The notes below the pieces were generated by a model. That model was not told the origin of the DNA and did no database searches. It worked only from the letters and a program-made list of their open reading frames with translations. From Flavobacterium sp. Leaf82 (lineage in GTDB: Bacteria > Bacteroidota > Bacteroidia > Flavobacteriales > Flavobacteriaceae), in contig NZ_LMMA01000036.1 in NCBI RefSeq assembly GCF_001422725.1, forward strand, positions 229,544 to 293,543: a stretch of DNA of 64,000 nucleotides, written 5' to 3'. Both the position numbers and the translations under genes were made by a program. How positions within the stretch are numbered: the first letter of the stretch is position 1; every line of letters begins with the position of its first letter. This document shows positions 36,104-45,235 of this stretch, piece after piece.

Positions 36104-36196
36104 ATGAAGATCACAAAAACAAAATTCATATTGCTGCAAGTTCTATTTGTACTGCTCATAATAGGAATGAGTTTATTGCTCTTTTATTTTATCTAA
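36104..36196 (+). CDS. Possible 30-aa membrane peptide upstream of susC
   Basis: ATG at 36104 opens a 30-codon frame ending TAA at 36194-36196. The translation begins MKITKTK and continues with an unbroken hydrophobic helix (FILLQVLFVLLIIGMSLLLF) ending YFI. Basic N-terminus plus a single membrane span is a coherent small-protein design and unlikely to be random in such an AT-rich gap, but no homologue is known to me. It lies between the HTCS terminator and susC (23 bp upstream). The candidate promoter would place the transcript start at or next to this ATG, so translation might be leaderless, or the frame could be untranslated. It could be a leader or a small partner of the transporter. Confidence 0.4.
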   Translation: MKITKTKFILLQVLFVLLIIGMSLLLFYFI

Positions 36197-36219
36197 CATT
36201 AACCTAAAAACCAAAATGA

Positions 36220-39200
36220 ATGTTTACAAACCAAAATTTCAAATCGCTTAAATGGTATTTGTCAGTAGCTTTTTTACTGGTAAATATTGTTATGAATGCA
36301 CAGGAAAAAAAAGTCACCGGAAAAGTAACTTCGAGCGAAGATTTACTGGGACTTCCTGGTGCTAATGTTTATATCAAAGGTTCTTCTGTAGGAGGATCTG
36401 CAGATATGGATGGAAACTATAGCGTAATCGTTTCTGATAAAAACGCTGTCTTAGTCTTCAATTATGTGGGATATCAGACTGTCGAAATTCCGTTAGGCAA
36501 TAAAACAGTAGTCAATGTGAGTCTAAAACCGGATACTAAAAATCTGGACGAGGTAATTGTTGTAGGTTACGGTACTCGTAAAAAAAGTGACATTACAGGT
36601 TCTGTATCTTCTGTTACGGCAAAAGAACTTACGGCTTACCCAACATTAAACGCAGAACAGGCTTTACAAGGTCGCGCTGCGGGGGTTTCGGTACAATCTA
36701 ATAATGGTGGAGAACCTGGAGCACCTGTAAAAATCAGGGTTCGTGGCGGAACTTCTATCAATGCCAGCGGAGATGCGCTTATCGTGGTCGATGGTTTTGC
36801 AGGAGTTGCCATGCCGGCGCCTAGTGATATCGCTTCTATTGAGGTTCTAAAAGATGCATCGGCTACAGCCATTTACGGATCAAGAGGTTCAAACGGGGTT
36901 ATTATGGTTACAACCAAAAAGGGAAAACCGGGAAAACCAGTTATCGAATTCAGTAATTCAACATCGGTACAATCTGTAAACAACAAATTGCATTTATTAA
37001 ATGCAGATCAGTTTGTGGCATATCGCAAAAGTTTTACAACACATACTGCTGCAGGTTCTGACACAGACTGGCAAGACGTAATTTATCGTGAAGGAATGAT
37101 TTCGAATACACAATTGTCATTTTCAGGAGGTTCTGACAAAGTGAGGTATTATGTTTCAGGAAATTACTTTAATCAAAACGGAGTTGTAATCAATTCAGGA
37201 ATCGATAAATACACGATTGTAAGTAATCTTGAAGCTGATTTATCAGATAAGTTTAAAGTGGGTTTAAATTTATTTCAAAGCAAGCAAAACAAAGAAGGAA
37301 TTATCAGCCAGACTGGTGCCGGAGGAACGGGTGCTGCGGGTGTAATCGCCGCTGCATATAGATTTATGCCGGACAAAGGCATTTATAATGCCGACGGATC
37401 TTATACAACAACGGCGCCAATTGGGGACGATATTGATAACCCGTACGCAACGGCAATGGAGAATATTCTTGAAACGGTTTCTATCGTAAACAGAAGTAAC
37501 TTTTTTGCATCTTATCAAATTACTAAAGATTTAAATTTTAAAACAACTTTAGGATTAACGGATAATAATTCGCAAACCGGACGTTATATTCCGTCAACTT
37601 TAATTGCAGGAAAAAATATTAAAGGTGAAGCTTCTGTAAACAATACCAGATTTTCTTCTTTCCTGACTGAAAATTATCTGACATTCAAACGTGAAATTAT
37701 CGACAGAGGAATCTTAACGGTTCTTGGAGGATATTCGTATCAAAAAAACAAAAACGAAAATTCTTATGCTGCGTCAAGAGGATTTTTGACCAACACCAAT
37801 TCCTATCATAATTTAGGGGCAGGAACTGTATTTTTAAAACCGGATTCCGGATTATCAGAAACTGAATTGATCTCGGCTTTCGGAAGGTTGAATTTTGATT
37901 ATGACGACAAATATTTATTTACGTTTACAGCGCGTCGCGACGGTTCTTCGAGCTTTAGTGAAAACTATAAATACGGAACATTTCCTTCTGGAGCTATTGG
38001 ATGGAATATTAGCAAGGAAAATTTCTTAAAAGACAATAAAACGGTTTCGAATCTAAAATTAAGAGCAAGTTATGGTGCAACCGGAAATCCATCGATTGGC
38101 GCCTACTCTACTTTATCAAGATTCTCAGAAATTTATGATGTAAGTGGTGACGTAATTGTAAACGCGGTTCAGTTGACTTCATTAAACAACCCGAATCTAA
38201 AATGGGAAACCTCATACCAACAGGATTACGGTATTGATTTAGGTTTATTTGATAACAGAATCAGCATTACAGCAGATTATTATAAAACAATTACCAAAGA
38301 TTTATTGTTTAACAGACCATTGCCGGGAGTTTCAGGAATTGCTTCTCAGCTTCAAAATGTGGGAGAATTAGAAAACAAAGGTTGGGAATTGGGTATTAAT
38401 ACCAAAAACTTTATTGGTGCAGACTTTACGTGGTCAACAAGTTTTAATATTTCTTCGAACAAGAACAAAGTCTTAAAATTAGCCGATAATAAAGATCTTT
38501 TAATCAACTCTACGCCTGGACATTTCCTTGCTACAGATTCTCAGATTTTAAGAGTTGGACAGCCTGTGGGTTCGTTCTTCGGGTTTATTTATGATGGCGT
38601 AATCCAACAAGGTGAAATTGTTCTTCCCGGGAATTTTGAAACTGCTGCGGGTGGAGAAAAATTCAGAGATGTAAATGGTGACGGAAAATTAGATTCAAAC
38701 GATAAAACAATTATCGGGAATCCAAATCCTGATTTCATCTTTGGTTTCAATAATGATTTCACCTATAAAAATATTGACTTAAATATCTTTTTTCAGGGTT
38801 CAGAAGGAAATCAGATCTTAAATTATACTTTGATGGAACTGGCTTCAGGAAATAACAATGCTACAACAGAAGTTTTAGATGCCTGGACGCCAACCAATAC
38901 AGACACAAATGTTCCTGCAAATGCTGCAAGAACAAAAAGAATTACGTCGAGATTTGTGTATGATGCAAGTTACATTCGTTTAAAAAACATCTCAATTGGA
39001 TATAGTTTAGATGAAAAAGTAGTTTCGAAAATAGGATTGAACAAAGTTCGTTTTTACATCAGTGCGCAAAATTTATGGACCATTACAGATTATCCGGGAT
39101 CAGATCCTGAGGTAAATTACCTGAATGATACCAATGCAAGAAGTAATACCAATTTAGGTTTGGATTACGGAAGTTATCCAAATGTAAAAACCTTCACTTT

Positions 39201-39222
39201 TGGTTTCAATATAAAATTCTAG
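36220..39222 (+). CDS. SusC/RagA-family TonB-dependent oligosaccharide transporter
   Basis: 1000-aa outer-membrane transporter. A signal peptide covers about 1-27 and ends MNAQ. A carboxypeptidase-D-like regulatory domain follows (VTGKVTSSEDLLGLPGANVY to VNVSLKPDT). The SusC signature DEVIVVGYGTRKKSDITGSV precedes the plug domain (LQGRAAGVSV, IRVRGGTSIN, IEVLKDASATAIYGSRGSNG). The remainder is a 22-strand barrel ending in KTFTFGFNIKF with a terminal aromatic. It imports oligosaccharides in partnership with the SusD protein encoded 17 bp downstream. The HTCS upstream is its likely activator; GH88 and GH2 genes downstream indicate a uronic-acid-containing ligand. Confidence 0.97.
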   Translation: MFTNQNFKSLKWYLSVAFLLVNIVMNAQEKKVTGKVTSSEDLLGLPGANVYIKGSSVGGSADMDGNYSVIVSDKNAVLVFNYVGYQTVEIPLGNKTVVNVSLKPDTKNLDEVIVVGYGTRKKSDITGSVSSVTAKELTAYPTLNAEQALQGRAAGVSVQSNNGGEPGAPVKIRVRGGTSINASGDALIVVDGFAGVAMPAPSDIASIEVLKDASATAIYGSRGSNGVIMVTTKKGKPGKPVIEFSNSTSVQSVNNKLHLLNADQFVAYRKSFTTHTAAGSDTDWQDVIYREGMISNTQLSFSGGSDKVRYYVSGNYFNQNGVVINSGIDKYTIVSNLEADLSDKFKVGLNLFQSKQNKEGIISQTGAGGTGAAGVIAAAYRFMPDKGIYNADGSYTTTAPIGDDIDNPYATAMENILETVSIVNRSNFFASYQITKDLNFKTTLGLTDNNSQTGRYIPSTLIAGKNIKGEASVNNTRFSSFLTENYLTFKREIIDRGILTVLGGYSYQKNKNENSYAASRGFLTNTNSYHNLGAGTVFLKPDSGLSETELISAFGRLNFDYDDKYLFTFTARRDGSSSFSENYKYGTFPSGAIGWNISKENFLKDNKTVSNLKLRASYGATGNPSIGAYSTLSRFSEIYDVSGDVIVNAVQLTSLNNPNLKWETSYQQDYGIDLGLFDNRISITADYYKTITKDLLFNRPLPGVSGIASQLQNVGELENKGWELGINTKNFIGADFTWSTSFNISSNKNKVLKLADNKDLLINSTPGHFLATDSQILRVGQPVGSFFGFIYDGVIQQGEIVLPGNFETAAGGEKFRDVNGDGKLDSNDKTIIGNPNPDFIFGFNNDFTYKNIDLNIFFQGSEGNQILNYTLMELASGNNNATTEVLDAWTPTNTDTNVPANAARTKRITSRFVYDASYIRLKNISIGYSLDEKVVSKIGLNKVRFYISAQNLWTITDYPGSDPEVNYLNDTNARSNTNLGLDYGSYPNVKTFTFGFNIKF

Positions 39223-39239
39223 TCTAAAAAAATAATATT

Positions 39240-40757
39240 ATGAAAAAATATATAGCTTTTCTTTTCTTGGGAATATTCGCTTTTGGATGTTCTGATTTAG
39301 AAGAACATCCGGTAGGAATTATTCGTCCTGACAACTTCTTTAATAACACAGATGACTTGCAAGCTGCCGTAAATGGAGCGTTTGCAAACATTGCCCACAA
39401 TAATTATTGGGGACGAGAATTTACAATTGCGCTTATGCTGCGTGATGATATGGCAGATATTGGCGACAGAACTACTCAGGCGGCACGTATCGATGTTAAT
39501 GATATGAATATGAATGATACAAATGCACTTGTGGCAAACTTCTGGCCACAATCGTACATCATTATTACAGCCGCAAATCAGGCAATTGAAGGGGCTAAAA
39601 AAACACCCGGAGATCCTGCAAAAGTAAATGCAATTGTGGCTCAGGCTTATTTTGCAAGAGCATTTGCTTACTATCATCTGGTTCGGATTTTTGGAGATAT
39701 TCCGTATATTGATTTTGTTGTAAACGATGTTGCACAGGTGAATTCTTTAAGCAGAACAAAAGAAGCTGATGTGTACGCAAAAATCATTTCTGATTTAGAA
39801 TTTGCAAAACAATGGCTGGATGACAAACCAAAAGTAAAAGCTGTTCCCGGAAAAGGTACCGCTGCAGGTTATTTGGCATCTGTTTATCTGACATTGGGAA
39901 ATTATCAAAAAGCATACGATGAATCTAAATATGTTATTACAAACGAAGCCAAATTTGGTTTAGGTTTAGATGCAAATTTTCAGGATTTGTTTAATGCTAC
40001 CAAAGCAGCTGAACTTAAGGAGCCTTTGTTTACAATTGATTTTAACAATTTAGTTTCCGGAAATTACGGTCAGGATTACACGGCATTTTTTACAGGTTCC
40101 CTAAAAGATGACAGTTACAGTTACGGTCAGGGATTTTCTGTTGCTGTACCTTCTTTAAAAGTTTTTAACGACTGGGATAAAAGAGATTACAGAAGAGCGG
40201 TAAGTTTTGATACAATCATTAGAAAGAAAACCGGTCCGGGCGGATCTCTACAGATTTTTCCGTCCAGCGATAACGAAAAAGCGCCACGTCCGCATATTGC
40301 TAAATATTACCGTTTTCCGGGGAAAGCCGGTGCAAACGGAAGAACTTCGCAACACAATTACATCACCATGCGTTTTGCCGAAGTCTTGCTAACAGCTGCT
40401 GAAGCACTTAACGAAATTTCTCCGGGAACTGCAGAAGCTGACGGTTATGTAAACCGAGTACGTGCCAGAGCCCGAAATAAAAACGGAAAACTGGTTTCAT
40501 TTCCTGCAAATGTAACACCAGGATTATCTCAGACTGATTTTAGAAAAATGGTTATCAACGAAAGAAGATTAGAACTGGCCTTTGAGTATGTAAGATGGTA
40601 TGATATAAAAAGACTTAAAAACGGTCCTGAAGTTTTTGGTCCAAACGGATTTGAGCCACATCCTAATTTTAATCCAAATAAAGATTATTTATTTCCATTA
40701 CCGGGAACTGAGTTAGCGATTAATCCTAATTTAAAACCGAATAATCCGGGTTATTAA
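39240..40757 (+). CDS. SusD/RagB-family surface glycan-binding lipoprotein
   Basis: 505-aa lipoprotein that caps the SusC barrel. The lipobox is LGIFAFGC with Cys17 as the lipidation site, followed by SDLEEHP. Family marks are TDDLQAAVNGAFANI, the helical TPR-like region AIVAQAYFARAFAYYHLVRIFGDIPYI, the EADVYAKIISDLEFA helix, and the C-terminal INERRLELAFEYVRWYDIKRLKNG. Length is typical. Binding specificity cannot be read from sequence. It is cotranscribed with susC; a 318-bp repeat-rich gap separates it from the GH88 gene. Confidence 0.96.
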   Translation: MKKYIAFLFLGIFAFGCSDLEEHPVGIIRPDNFFNNTDDLQAAVNGAFANIAHNNYWGREFTIALMLRDDMADIGDRTTQAARIDVNDMNMNDTNALVANFWPQSYIIITAANQAIEGAKKTPGDPAKVNAIVAQAYFARAFAYYHLVRIFGDIPYIDFVVNDVAQVNSLSRTKEADVYAKIISDLEFAKQWLDDKPKVKAVPGKGTAAGYLASVYLTLGNYQKAYDESKYVITNEAKFGLGLDANFQDLFNATKAAELKEPLFTIDFNNLVSGNYGQDYTAFFTGSLKDDSYSYGQGFSVAVPSLKVFNDWDKRDYRRAVSFDTIIRKKTGPGGSLQIFPSSDNEKAPRPHIAKYYRFPGKAGANGRTSQHNYITMRFAEVLLTAAEALNEISPGTAEADGYVNRVRARARNKNGKLVSFPANVTPGLSQTDFRKMVINERRLELAFEYVRWYDIKRLKNGPEVFGPNGFEPHPNFNPNKDYLFPLPGTELAINPNLKPNNPGY

Positions 40758-40773
40758 GATTTAACCTCATTTT

Positions 40774-41040
40774 TGTCATCCTGACGGAGGAAGGATTACA
40801 CTAGAAATTCCCTATACAAAATCGTCAATGATTGTCGAGTTTCGAGTGTGATTTGTCCTTCGTCGAAATGATAAAACAATCGTAGGTATTTGAAATATTT
40901 TAATCTTTAAATGAATAGCGTCCAGCTTTAGCTGGATGCAAATATTAAGTAGTATTTAGAGGCTTTAGCCAAAGGTGTTTGGCTAAAGCCCTAATCAAAA
41001 TGCAACTCTATTCCTCCAGCTAAAGCCGAAGGCAATTCAA
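40774..41040. repeat. Palindromic elements between susD and the GH88 gene
   Basis: Element I (40774 to about 40873) is a hybrid: the left arm uses the TGTCATCCTGACGGAGGAAG wording and the right arm the CCTTCGTCGAAATGA wording. A second nested set follows at 40914-41040. Its left word GTCCAGCTTTAGCTGGAT (a small palindrome itself, 40921-40936) pairs with CTCCAGCTAAAGCCGAAGG on the right. Between them is a perfect stem at 40961-40990 (GGCTTTAGCCAAA / TTTGGCTAAAGCC). No gene is visible in this 318-bp gap. Confidence 0.7.
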
Positions 41041-41075
41041 GAGTATGCATTCCTTAAAAAAACAATTAAGTAAGT

Positions 41076-42254
41076 ATGAATAAAGTTAGTTTTTTTGTTT
41101 TAATTCTGGGGTTTGCATTGCTCGCAACAGCGTGCAAATCCGGGATTAATTCCCCAACAAAAGTCAGCTCTGCAAATGCAAAGACTCTTCTGGAAACGCG
41201 ATACAAAATGTTACTCGATTATCCGGTTGATTCTATGTCTATGCCACGAAGTATGACGATCAAAACCAATGATATTAAAAAAGTTCCGTCACGAGACTGG
41301 ACAAGCGGATTTTTTGCCGGAAATCTTTGGCAATTGTACCGATTAACAGGAAATGATGCTTATAAAAAACAAGCCGAAAAATGGACGCCTTTCAGTAAAA
41401 AAGAAAGCGTAAACAGAAACTCTCACGATGTAGGTTTTAAAGTTTATTGCAGTTATGGCGAAGCGCTGAAAGTCGAAAACAAGCAAGAATACAAAGACGT
41501 TATCATTAAAGGTGCTGAAACTTTATGTACTCGTTTTGATGCAAAAGTGGGCGCAATCCGTTCTTGGAATTTCAATAAGGAAATTTGGGATTATCCTGTA
41601 ATCATCGATAACATGATGAATCTCGAATTGCTTTTTGAAGCCACAAAACTATCCGGTAATAAAAAATATCAGGATATTGCGATTCAACACGCCAATACAA
41701 CGCTCAAAAACCAGTTTAGACCAGACAATAGCTGTTATCACGTTATCGATTATAATCCTGCAACTGGAGCTGTTAGAAAAAAAACGACACTTCAGGGATA
41801 TAATGATGATTCGGTTTGGGCACGCGGTCAAGGCTGGGCGGTCTACGGATTTACGATGTCCTATCGCTATACCAAAGATCCTGCTTACCTAAAGCAAGCC
41901 GAAGCAACAGCGCATTTTTTTATGACAGATAAAAACCTGCCCGAAGACGGGATTCCGTATTGGGACTTTAGAGATCCTGCGATTCCAAATTCGGCACGTG
42001 ATGTTTCTGCTGCAACCGTTATGGCTTCTGCTTTATATGAGCTTTACGGTTATACTAAAAACAAAAGTTATTTGGCTTTCGCCGATAAAATAATCACCAC
42101 GTTAGAATCTGATAAATATATTTTAAATCCAAAAATAAATGCGCCTTTTATATTTGATCACAGCACCGGAAACTGGCCAAAACACGACGAAATCGACGAA
42201 CCTATAATCTATGCCGACTATTATTTTCTGGAAGCATTACTAAGAAAGAAGTAA
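41076..42254 (+). CDS. GH88 unsaturated glucuronyl hydrolase, lipoprotein
   Basis: 392-aa enzyme that removes the 4,5-unsaturated uronic acid left at the non-reducing end by polysaccharide lyases. A lipoprotein signal ends LLATAC (Cys20). The (alpha/alpha)6 barrel carries the catalytic aspartates in NSHDVGF (D118) and IIDNMMN (D178); their 60-residue spacing matches D88/D149 of the Bacillus enzyme. DDSVWARGQGWAVYG is another conserved block. The product, 5-dehydro-4-deoxy-glucuronate, enters the KDG branch in the cytoplasm. Presence of GH88 implies that a lyase acts first; the protein at 45236-46366 or the beta-helix protein at 29935-31569 is the candidate. Confidence 0.93.
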   Translation: MNKVSFFVLILGFALLATACKSGINSPTKVSSANAKTLLETRYKMLLDYPVDSMSMPRSMTIKTNDIKKVPSRDWTSGFFAGNLWQLYRLTGNDAYKKQAEKWTPFSKKESVNRNSHDVGFKVYCSYGEALKVENKQEYKDVIIKGAETLCTRFDAKVGAIRSWNFNKEIWDYPVIIDNMMNLELLFEATKLSGNKKYQDIAIQHANTTLKNQFRPDNSCYHVIDYNPATGAVRKKTTLQGYNDDSVWARGQGWAVYGFTMSYRYTKDPAYLKQAEATAHFFMTDKNLPEDGIPYWDFRDPAIPNSARDVSAATVMASALYELYGYTKNKSYLAFADKIITTLESDKYILNPKINAPFIFDHSTGNWPKHDEIDEPIIYADYYFLEALLRKK

Positions 42255-42330
42255 CTAAGGGACTAAGGTTCTGAGGGACTAAGGTTTTTAGCCTCAGCAA
42301 CTCAGTACCTTAGAACCTCAGAACCTAAAA
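42254..42330. repeat. Inverted repeat of CTAAGG / CCTTAG words
   Basis: Directly after the GH88 stop, CTAAGGGACTAAGGTTCTGAG faces CTCAGTACCTTAGAACCTCAG. Each arm contains short direct repeats (GGGACTAAGG twice on the left). It fills the spacer to the GH2 gene, which starts at 42336. It could partially terminate or process the operon mRNA. Confidence 0.6.
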
Positions 42331-42335
42331 AACCT

Positions 42336-44753
42336 ATGAAGAACTCATTATATCAAAATAATACATTTTCTATTATTGCGCTTTTTGTTTTTTTTCAAAT
42401 TTGTCTGGGCAGTTTTGCTCAGACAAAGATGAATATCAATGAAAACTGGCTGTATCTTGAAAATCATACTTCAAATATTAACGAAGCACAAAAAGCGACA
42501 AATTGGACTTCCTTAAATTTACCTCACACCTGGAACGCCGAAGATGCAACAGATCTTAATCCGGGTTACAGACGCGATGCAAGCTGGTATCAAAAAAAGC
42601 TAAACATCACGCAAATAGACCCAAACAAACGTTACTATTTGTATTTTGAAGGATCGAATGTAACCACAAAAGTATATGTAAACGGTAAAGAAGCCGGAGG
42701 ACATATTGGCGGATATATTGGTTTTACTATTGATATTACGAATTTTATCAAAGAAGGAAACAACGAAATTTTTGTTCGGGTTGATAATAGTTATGATATC
42801 GAAGTCATTCCGTCTCAAAAAAGTGATTTCTTTATTTATGGCGGAATAACCCGCGATGTCTGGTTATTGTCTAAATACAAAAATCATATCGAGAATTTAA
42901 AAATTACAACACCGGAAGTTTCGGCTAAAAAAGCTTCTTTGAATATTGTGGCTTCAACCGTAAATCCGGATAATGCCAAAGATTTATCGTTAACTGTAGT
43001 TCTTAAAAATCCGAAAGGAAAAAAAGTTGCCAGTAAAACGATTCCGGTTTTGGATAAAACAACCATTATTAGATTTGAAAACCTGAAAAATCCTGAATTG
43101 TGGGATACTCAAAAACCAAATTTATATAAAGTAACTGCTTTTTTATCGGAAAAAAATCAAATAAGAGACAGCTTAAATGAGAAAGTAGGTTTTAGATGGT
43201 TTGAATTTAAAGATCACGGTCCGTTTTATCTTAACGGAAAACGTTTATTGATTCGCGGTACACATCGTCATGAAGAACAAGCCGGAGTTGGCGCAGCCAT
43301 GAGCAACGAACAACATCGCGCTGATATGGAATCTATCAAAAAAATGGGCGCTAATTTTGTTCGTCTGGCGCATTATCCGCAAGATCCTGAAATTTACAAA
43401 GCCTGTGATGAATTGGGTTTATTGGTTTGGGATGAATTGCCTTGGTGTCGTGGCGGAATTGGCGGTGAACTTTGGCAAACGAATACTAAAAATATGCTTG
43501 CCGAAATCATTAATCAGAATTACAATCATCCAAGTATCATTATTTGGTCGCTTGGAAATGAAATGAATTGGCTTCCTGATTTTCCTGACGGAGATAACAC
43601 CGAAAAAACGAATGTATTCCTGACGGAACTCAACGACATTGCGCACAAAATGGATCCGACAAGAAAAACGGCGATTAGAAAGTATTACGAAGGTTCACAA
43701 ATTGTAGATGTCTTCTCCCCTTCTATCTGGTCGGGCTGGTATTCCGGAAGTTATAAAAACTACCAAAAAGCAATTGACGTTTATAAAAAAGAATACAAAC
43801 ATTTTATTCATGCAGAATATGGCGGAGACAGTCACGTAGGTCGTCATAGCGAAAACCCGATTACAGGCGAAAATATTATAAAATCTGAAGGTTGGGAAGA
43901 AGCTATCGTGCAAACCAAAGTAGCAAATATTGCACAAATTGGCGATTGGAGCGAAAATTATATCGTTGATTTATTTGACTGGCATTTGCATATTTCCGAG
44001 AATGATCCAACGTTTGTGGGTAATGTTCAATGGGCATTTAAGGATTTTGCAACGCCGTTACGTCCGGAAGATGATATTCCGTACATGAATCAAAAAGGAT
44101 TGGTAGATCGTAACGGAAATCCGAAAGATGCGTATTACGTTTTTAAAAGTTACTGGAGCGAGGAACCTTTTACCTACATCGAATCGCATACCTGGACAGA
44201 ACGCCAGGGTCCTGAAAATATGCCGAGAACTTTGAGTGTTTTTAGCAATTGCGAGAAAGTTACTTTATTTCATCAGGGAAAATCATTGGGACAAAAGCAA
44301 AGAAATCTTTCAGTTTATCCTGCAAATGGCTTAACTTGGGATGTGAATTTCCAGAAAGGCGAAAATATTCTGATTGCTGTTGGAGAAACAAAAGACGGGA
44401 AAAAAGTTTCGGATACTATAAAAGTAAATTATCGTTTTAATAAAAATGATACGGCAACTTCTTTACAATTATCTTCTCAAAAATTAAAAAATGGCAATTA
44501 TTTAGTAACTGCAATTGCAATTGATAATAATAATTTGCGTTGTTTAGATTATGAAGAAAGTGTTTATTTTCAATGTTTGAAAGGCGGAAAAACCATGAAA
44601 AGTCAAGGAACTCCAACGGGAAGTGAATCGATAAAAATGGCAAACGGAAAAGCATCTATCGAAGTTGTTCCTGACAGATCAGGCGCTCCAATAGAAATGA
44701 CGGCTTTGAATCAGAGTTTTAAAGGAGAATATTTGAAGATTTTAGTTAATTAG
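42336..44753 (+). CDS. GH2 glycosidase (beta-galactosidase or beta-glucuronidase type), secreted
   Basis: 805-aa exported retaining glycosidase with signal peptide to about residue 29 (ICLGSFAQ). The domain order is sugar-binding jelly roll (about 35-200), immunoglobulin-like domain (about 200-300), catalytic TIM barrel (about 300-620) and C-terminal extra beta domains. The acid/base is E409 in IIWSLGNEMNW and the nucleophile E494 in FIHAEYGGD. GH2 members of this length act on beta-galactosides or beta-glucuronides. With a GH88 upstream and a clear beta-glucuronidase downstream, a periplasmic role in trimming the imported oligosaccharide is likely; the exact sugar is not determined. Confidence 0.9.
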   Translation: MKNSLYQNNTFSIIALFVFFQICLGSFAQTKMNINENWLYLENHTSNINEAQKATNWTSLNLPHTWNAEDATDLNPGYRRDASWYQKKLNITQIDPNKRYYLYFEGSNVTTKVYVNGKEAGGHIGGYIGFTIDITNFIKEGNNEIFVRVDNSYDIEVIPSQKSDFFIYGGITRDVWLLSKYKNHIENLKITTPEVSAKKASLNIVASTVNPDNAKDLSLTVVLKNPKGKKVASKTIPVLDKTTIIRFENLKNPELWDTQKPNLYKVTAFLSEKNQIRDSLNEKVGFRWFEFKDHGPFYLNGKRLLIRGTHRHEEQAGVGAAMSNEQHRADMESIKKMGANFVRLAHYPQDPEIYKACDELGLLVWDELPWCRGGIGGELWQTNTKNMLAEIINQNYNHPSIIIWSLGNEMNWLPDFPDGDNTEKTNVFLTELNDIAHKMDPTRKTAIRKYYEGSQIVDVFSPSIWSGWYSGSYKNYQKAIDVYKKEYKHFIHAEYGGDSHVGRHSENPITGENIIKSEGWEEAIVQTKVANIAQIGDWSENYIVDLFDWHLHISENDPTFVGNVQWAFKDFATPLRPEDDIPYMNQKGLVDRNGNPKDAYYVFKSYWSEEPFTYIESHTWTERQGPENMPRTLSVFSNCEKVTLFHQGKSLGQKQRNLSVYPANGLTWDVNFQKGENILIAVGETKDGKKVSDTIKVNYRFNKNDTATSLQLSSQKLKNGNYLVTAIAIDNNNLRCLDYEESVYFQCLKGGKTMKSQGTPTGSESIKMANGKASIEVVPDRSGAPIEMTALNQSFKGEYLKILVN

Positions 44754-44781
44754 GTTTAACCGCTTAACCGCAAAGTTAGCA

Positions 44782-44801
44782 ATCCCGATAGCTATCGGGA
44801 T
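44782..44801. repeat. Perfect 20-bp palindrome ATCCCGATAG/CTATCGGGAT
   Basis: A perfect palindrome sits inside a GCAAAG-type intergenic word (GCAAAGTTAGC before it, CGCAAGGAACGCGAAG after it). It shares the core of the interrupted palindrome at 31731-31748 and the ends of the long hairpin at 28273-28359. Confidence 0.75.
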
Positions 44802-44830
44802 ACGCAAGGAACGCGAAGTTTTTTGTTTCT

Positions 44831-45160
44831 CGCTGATTTTACAGATTAAGCAGATTTTTGTCATCCTGAGAAACAAAGGATCACACTCGTAACTCTACAA
44901 AGAGTATTGACATTGTTTGCGGAATTTTTAGTGTGATTTCTCCTTTCGTCGAAATGACAAAAAATGAGAATAAAGCTGCAGAGTTTATGTAAAATTGCGA
45001 TAGTTTGTCATTTCGACAGAGGAGAAATCTTCGTAAGTAACTCCATAATAAGGAGCTAATCTTTGTAGAGTTTCTCGTGAAGATTTCTCGTTCCTCGAAA
45101 TGACAAACTAGACTTAAGTATGATTAATAAAAAATTTGTTTAATCTGCAAAATCTGTGTA
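44831..45160. repeat. Nested element with two cores (J and K)
   Basis: This occupies most of the 482-bp gap before the lyase-like gene. Core J (44859-44959) is a hybrid: left arm TGTCATCCTGAGAAACAAAG, right arm CTTTCGTCGAAATGACA. Core K (45006-45105) has arms TGTCATTTCGACAGAGGAGA and TCTCGTTCCTCGAAATGACA. Outer words pair CGCTGATTTTACAGATTAAG on the left with TTAATCTGCAAAATCTGTG on the right (to about 45160). No gene is visible. Confidence 0.75.
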
Positions 45161-45235
45161 AAACAAAATCCTTTTTATCCTAATAATCTGTGGCAAAAAA
45201 ACTTTTCGGGATTACTATAATAAAGATCAACCACT

